Source: Hedera helix (taxonomy: Eukaryota > Streptophyta > Magnoliopsida > Apiales > Araliaceae). Taken from it: a stretch of DNA of 64,000 nt. Both the position numbers and the translations under genes were made by a program. The stretch is taken from NCBI GenBank assembly GCA_947179155.2, contig OX359286.1, forward strand, positions 11,752,024-11,816,023, read 5' to 3'. Of the stretch, positions 61,741-64,000 are shown one piece after another. Position 1 is the stretch's first letter. Each line of letters opens with the position of its first letter. The notes beneath the pieces were generated by a model that had not been told where the DNA came from, did no database searches, and worked only from the letters and a program-made list of their open reading frames with translations.

Positions 61741-64000
61741 GGTTGGTATCAGAGCTGATAGGTTATAGTTCTTAGGTAGCAGTACCTTAGGCTATAATCA
61801 TGGAAAGATAATGAAGACAGTGAAAGGATAAACTCAGATAGAGTTTAGAAATGAACATACACAGTTCATAAAGGAGAAAATAAATCTATATAGATACATA
61901 GATATATGAAAAGATTCAAAGAAGGATCTTCAAAGAGTGTAATCCAAATAAATGGAATAAGAATCAGGGAACACTTGATTCAAGAATTTAAAAAGAGAAG
62001 GATCGTACAGTAAAATGATCAGAGATGAATGATAAGATGATAGAATTAAACGATCCTAGAATAAAGGAGAAATAGTACAGTGAAATCAATTTTGATATAA
62101 GATCCCGATGATCATAGTAAAATCATGGAATAACAAATGGTCTATTAAATGATTAAAGAAGTGGTTTTGATAGCATGGTGCTATAACAATGAAGATACTG
62201 AAATAGTAACAAGTGGATTCTTGAAGTGTTGAGTGTGATAAGGTATGAATTGACAAAATTCATATCAAGTTAAGAGAAGCTAAAGGTTTGTAGGTTTTTA
62301 ATTGAGGACTCATATTAGTGGCTGAGTTGTACAATTCCTTGTATGGGCGGGGAATTAGTGCTTGGTTTTAGAACCGCTTAGTTTTCTATATTGATACAGT
62401 GGTTTAGTTGAACAGTCCTTTGTATGGGCAGGGGATTTGTTCTTGGTTTAACGACCGCTTAACTTCCTATATTGATTAGTGACTGAGTTGACCAATTTCT
62501 TGTATGGGCAGGAGATTGTGTTTGGTTTGACGACCACTTGGCTTCCTATAATGATAATCAACTGAAACCTGGTGTCGCGCTATTCACTATATGTATGTTG
62601 AGAAGGTGATTCTTTTCTCATGTGTATAACGGATAGGTAGAGGATGTTAAGATAAGTTCGTGTTCTGAGAACTGACACGCATAGTAAGTTCGTGACTCAT
62701 AGTCATGTGGTGGAGCCCCTCAGCGAATGGGCGACTTTGGCCTGACTAGGACAAGTTCCTCAAACCATATGATTGTGGTAAGTTGCTGAGCCCAAATACG
62801 TGGTAAGTTTGATGAACAGTAGGTATGGATAGAGTTAAGTAGTTAGGTTAAGGCTATAATAGATATAGTTATTAAGCTGGAAAAGAATGTGGAGGAAAAA
62901 ATTTGTGGTGTTTTGAGGTTTTAGGATATTCCAAATCTTCTAGCTATGCTAGACTTTGAAATTCTTAAAAATCGTGCCAAATTCGCACTTTTGTGCTTTT
63001 GAAAAGACAAATGTATTTTTGAAATCATTAATGCATTTAGTGCAGAGATGATAACCGATGGAGTCATCAATGCAGAGTAACCTAGTGTTGGATGTATTTT
63101 TAAGCCCACTATGGTATGATGTAATATGACAAAGTCAAAATGATTTTTAGTATTTTGAAACGTTTAAAGAAGAGTCTATGCTAATTGTTTCGGCTAGACA
63201 AATTGATTTGAAAATATCAAAATGTATTTATAAAATCATCACACGCCATTAAAGCCATGGTGCAGAGATGAAAAGACGGAATCCTCAACGCACTGTTGCA
63301 ACGGTGCGGTATCATGAAGTCCTATAAATGAATTTTTGTTATTTTAACTAATCTGAAATGATTTTTGAGTCGTAATATACGAACAGTTCAATGATGTGAG
63401 TCTATGTCATTTATTTTGACTGGACACTTTTTGGTCAGAAATGACTCGAGTTTTATTTTCCAATCCAACTTATGTTGGAGCGGAATTTTGTAGTAAGTCT
63501 GAGGTGAACAACCCCATAATGGGGGATATGTCAGAGCCATGAATAAAGAACCCGCGAGGGGGCGCCCAACAGTGGTGGCATGCTGATATGGGTTGGTAAA
63601 TCCAAAGAGTTCGACCCCGTAAGAAGTCTACGATAGGCTGATCACCTAGCGTACACCTATGGAATGTTTTCAGTCTTTGTGATTGATAAACACTCTGTTT
63701 ATAAGTATTTACAGGGATAAATACTATTTATTCGGAATTCAGTTAATTCCATGTTCACAGTCTTGATGACTCCTCAGCATATTATGAAAGTTTTAATGAA
63801 TATTTTGATTTTCAATTTATTCTTCTGTAAGATATTGATTTTCAATTTATTCTTCTGCAAGATATTCCATTGTTCTGGAATTATGAGTTTAGAAGTATGA
63901 ACTTCCTAGAAAAGGGTGGTCACAGACTATGATGAGTAAAGAGTTATACTCAGAGATGAAAATTGGTAGAAATGTGTATGAGATAATTTCGGGGACGAAA
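61741..64000 (+). mobile_element. Element E internal region, non-coding
   Basis: It parallels A 12760-14882 in order: leader, three tandem 80-bp units (starting about 62318, 62399 and 62479), the GGAGCCCCTCAGCGAATGGG block (about 62712-62731), and the structured domain 62939-63881. That domain holds TCTAGC-TAT-GCTAGA (62939-62953); GTCTA(T)GCT / GGCTAGAC (63174-63199); CGCACTGT-TGCA-ACGGTGCG (63289-63308); a bulged stem (63400-63425); CCCCAT / ATGGGG (63512-63524); TACGATAGG / CCTAGCGTA (63629-63653); and ATTCCA / TGGAAT (63864-63881). The last 350 bp are nearly identical to A. The antisense frame 62921-63109 is chance. Confidence 0.8.
61743..61755 (+). promoter_or_regulatory. Primer-binding site of element E
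   Basis: TTGGTATCAGAGC, 2 bp after the LTR end, matches initiator tRNA-Met. Confidence 0.92.

Larger units (their letters stand above)
57315..64000 (+). mobile_element. Element E: non-autonomous long-LTR retrotransposon, cut by the window edge
   Basis: A 5' LTR (57315-61740) and a PBS are followed by 2.26 kb of non-coding internal DNA running to the edge. The window ends at TTTCGGGGACGAAA; in element A the 3' LTR begins 20 bp after this word, so E's 3' LTR should start near 64021. The internal region is close to that of A, but the LTR is largely different and resembles C. It inserted into A' next to ATTAT (57310-57314); the matching duplication would lie outside the window. Confidence 0.85.

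Overview
This window is plant nuclear heterochromatin. Everything in it reads as repetitive DNA: nested long-terminal-repeat (LTR) retrotransposons of Ty3/gypsy type and one 17.8-kb tandem satellite. No host gene, tRNA, rRNA or CRISPR array was recognised. A plant is indicated by the primer-binding sites (TTGGTATCAGAGC, matching the 3' end of initiator tRNA-Met), by the 'TTCGGGGACGAAATT' block ahead of the polypurine tract, and by the TG...CA LTRs with 5-bp target duplications. The species cannot be named from the sequence alone. The only convincing coding sequence is the first 104 codons of a gag gene, on the minus strand at the left edge. || Layout. Element F (minus strand) has gag at 1-314, a PBS at 519-530 and an LTR from 534. 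That LTR is split by element D (2071-31900, plus strand, duplication GAAAC). D's 5' LTR is split by solo LTR B (5969-21529, minus, duplication AAGCA), and B is itself split by element A (7929-19726, plus, duplication TTTAT). D's internal region is split by solo LTR C (23181-26961, minus, duplication ATAAT). F's LTR resumes at 31906 and stops at about 33300, where a 160-bp satellite starts and runs for about 111 copies to about 51110. Beyond it lie LTR fragment G (51111-54353, minus, D-like), LTR fragment A' (54354-57314, plus, A-like), and element E (57315 to the right edge, plus), whose 3' LTR should begin about 20 bp outside the window. The insertion order is F, then D, then B and C, then A; on the right it is G, then A', then E. 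|| A, D and E are non-autonomous elements with very long LTRs (4.3-4.8 kb) and short internal regions of about 1.9-2.3 kb without gag or pol, like the LARD class described from barley. They presumably use proteins supplied in trans. F, which has a gag start and an LTR body like D's, is a candidate partner. || The most interesting content is non-coding structure. The internal domains of A, D and E share a series of short inverted repeats whose arms change together between families and between copies. Every LTR that reaches that far carries a TGAGC/GCTCA stem about 280-420 bp from its 3' end. The LTRs also carry AT-rich arrays of perfect inverted repeats, including an 18-copy 39-bp array in B, and a GC-rich palindromic island. 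Together these suggest heavily structured, conserved retrotransposon RNAs without proteins. All comparisons were made by eye, so identities and copy numbers are approximate.
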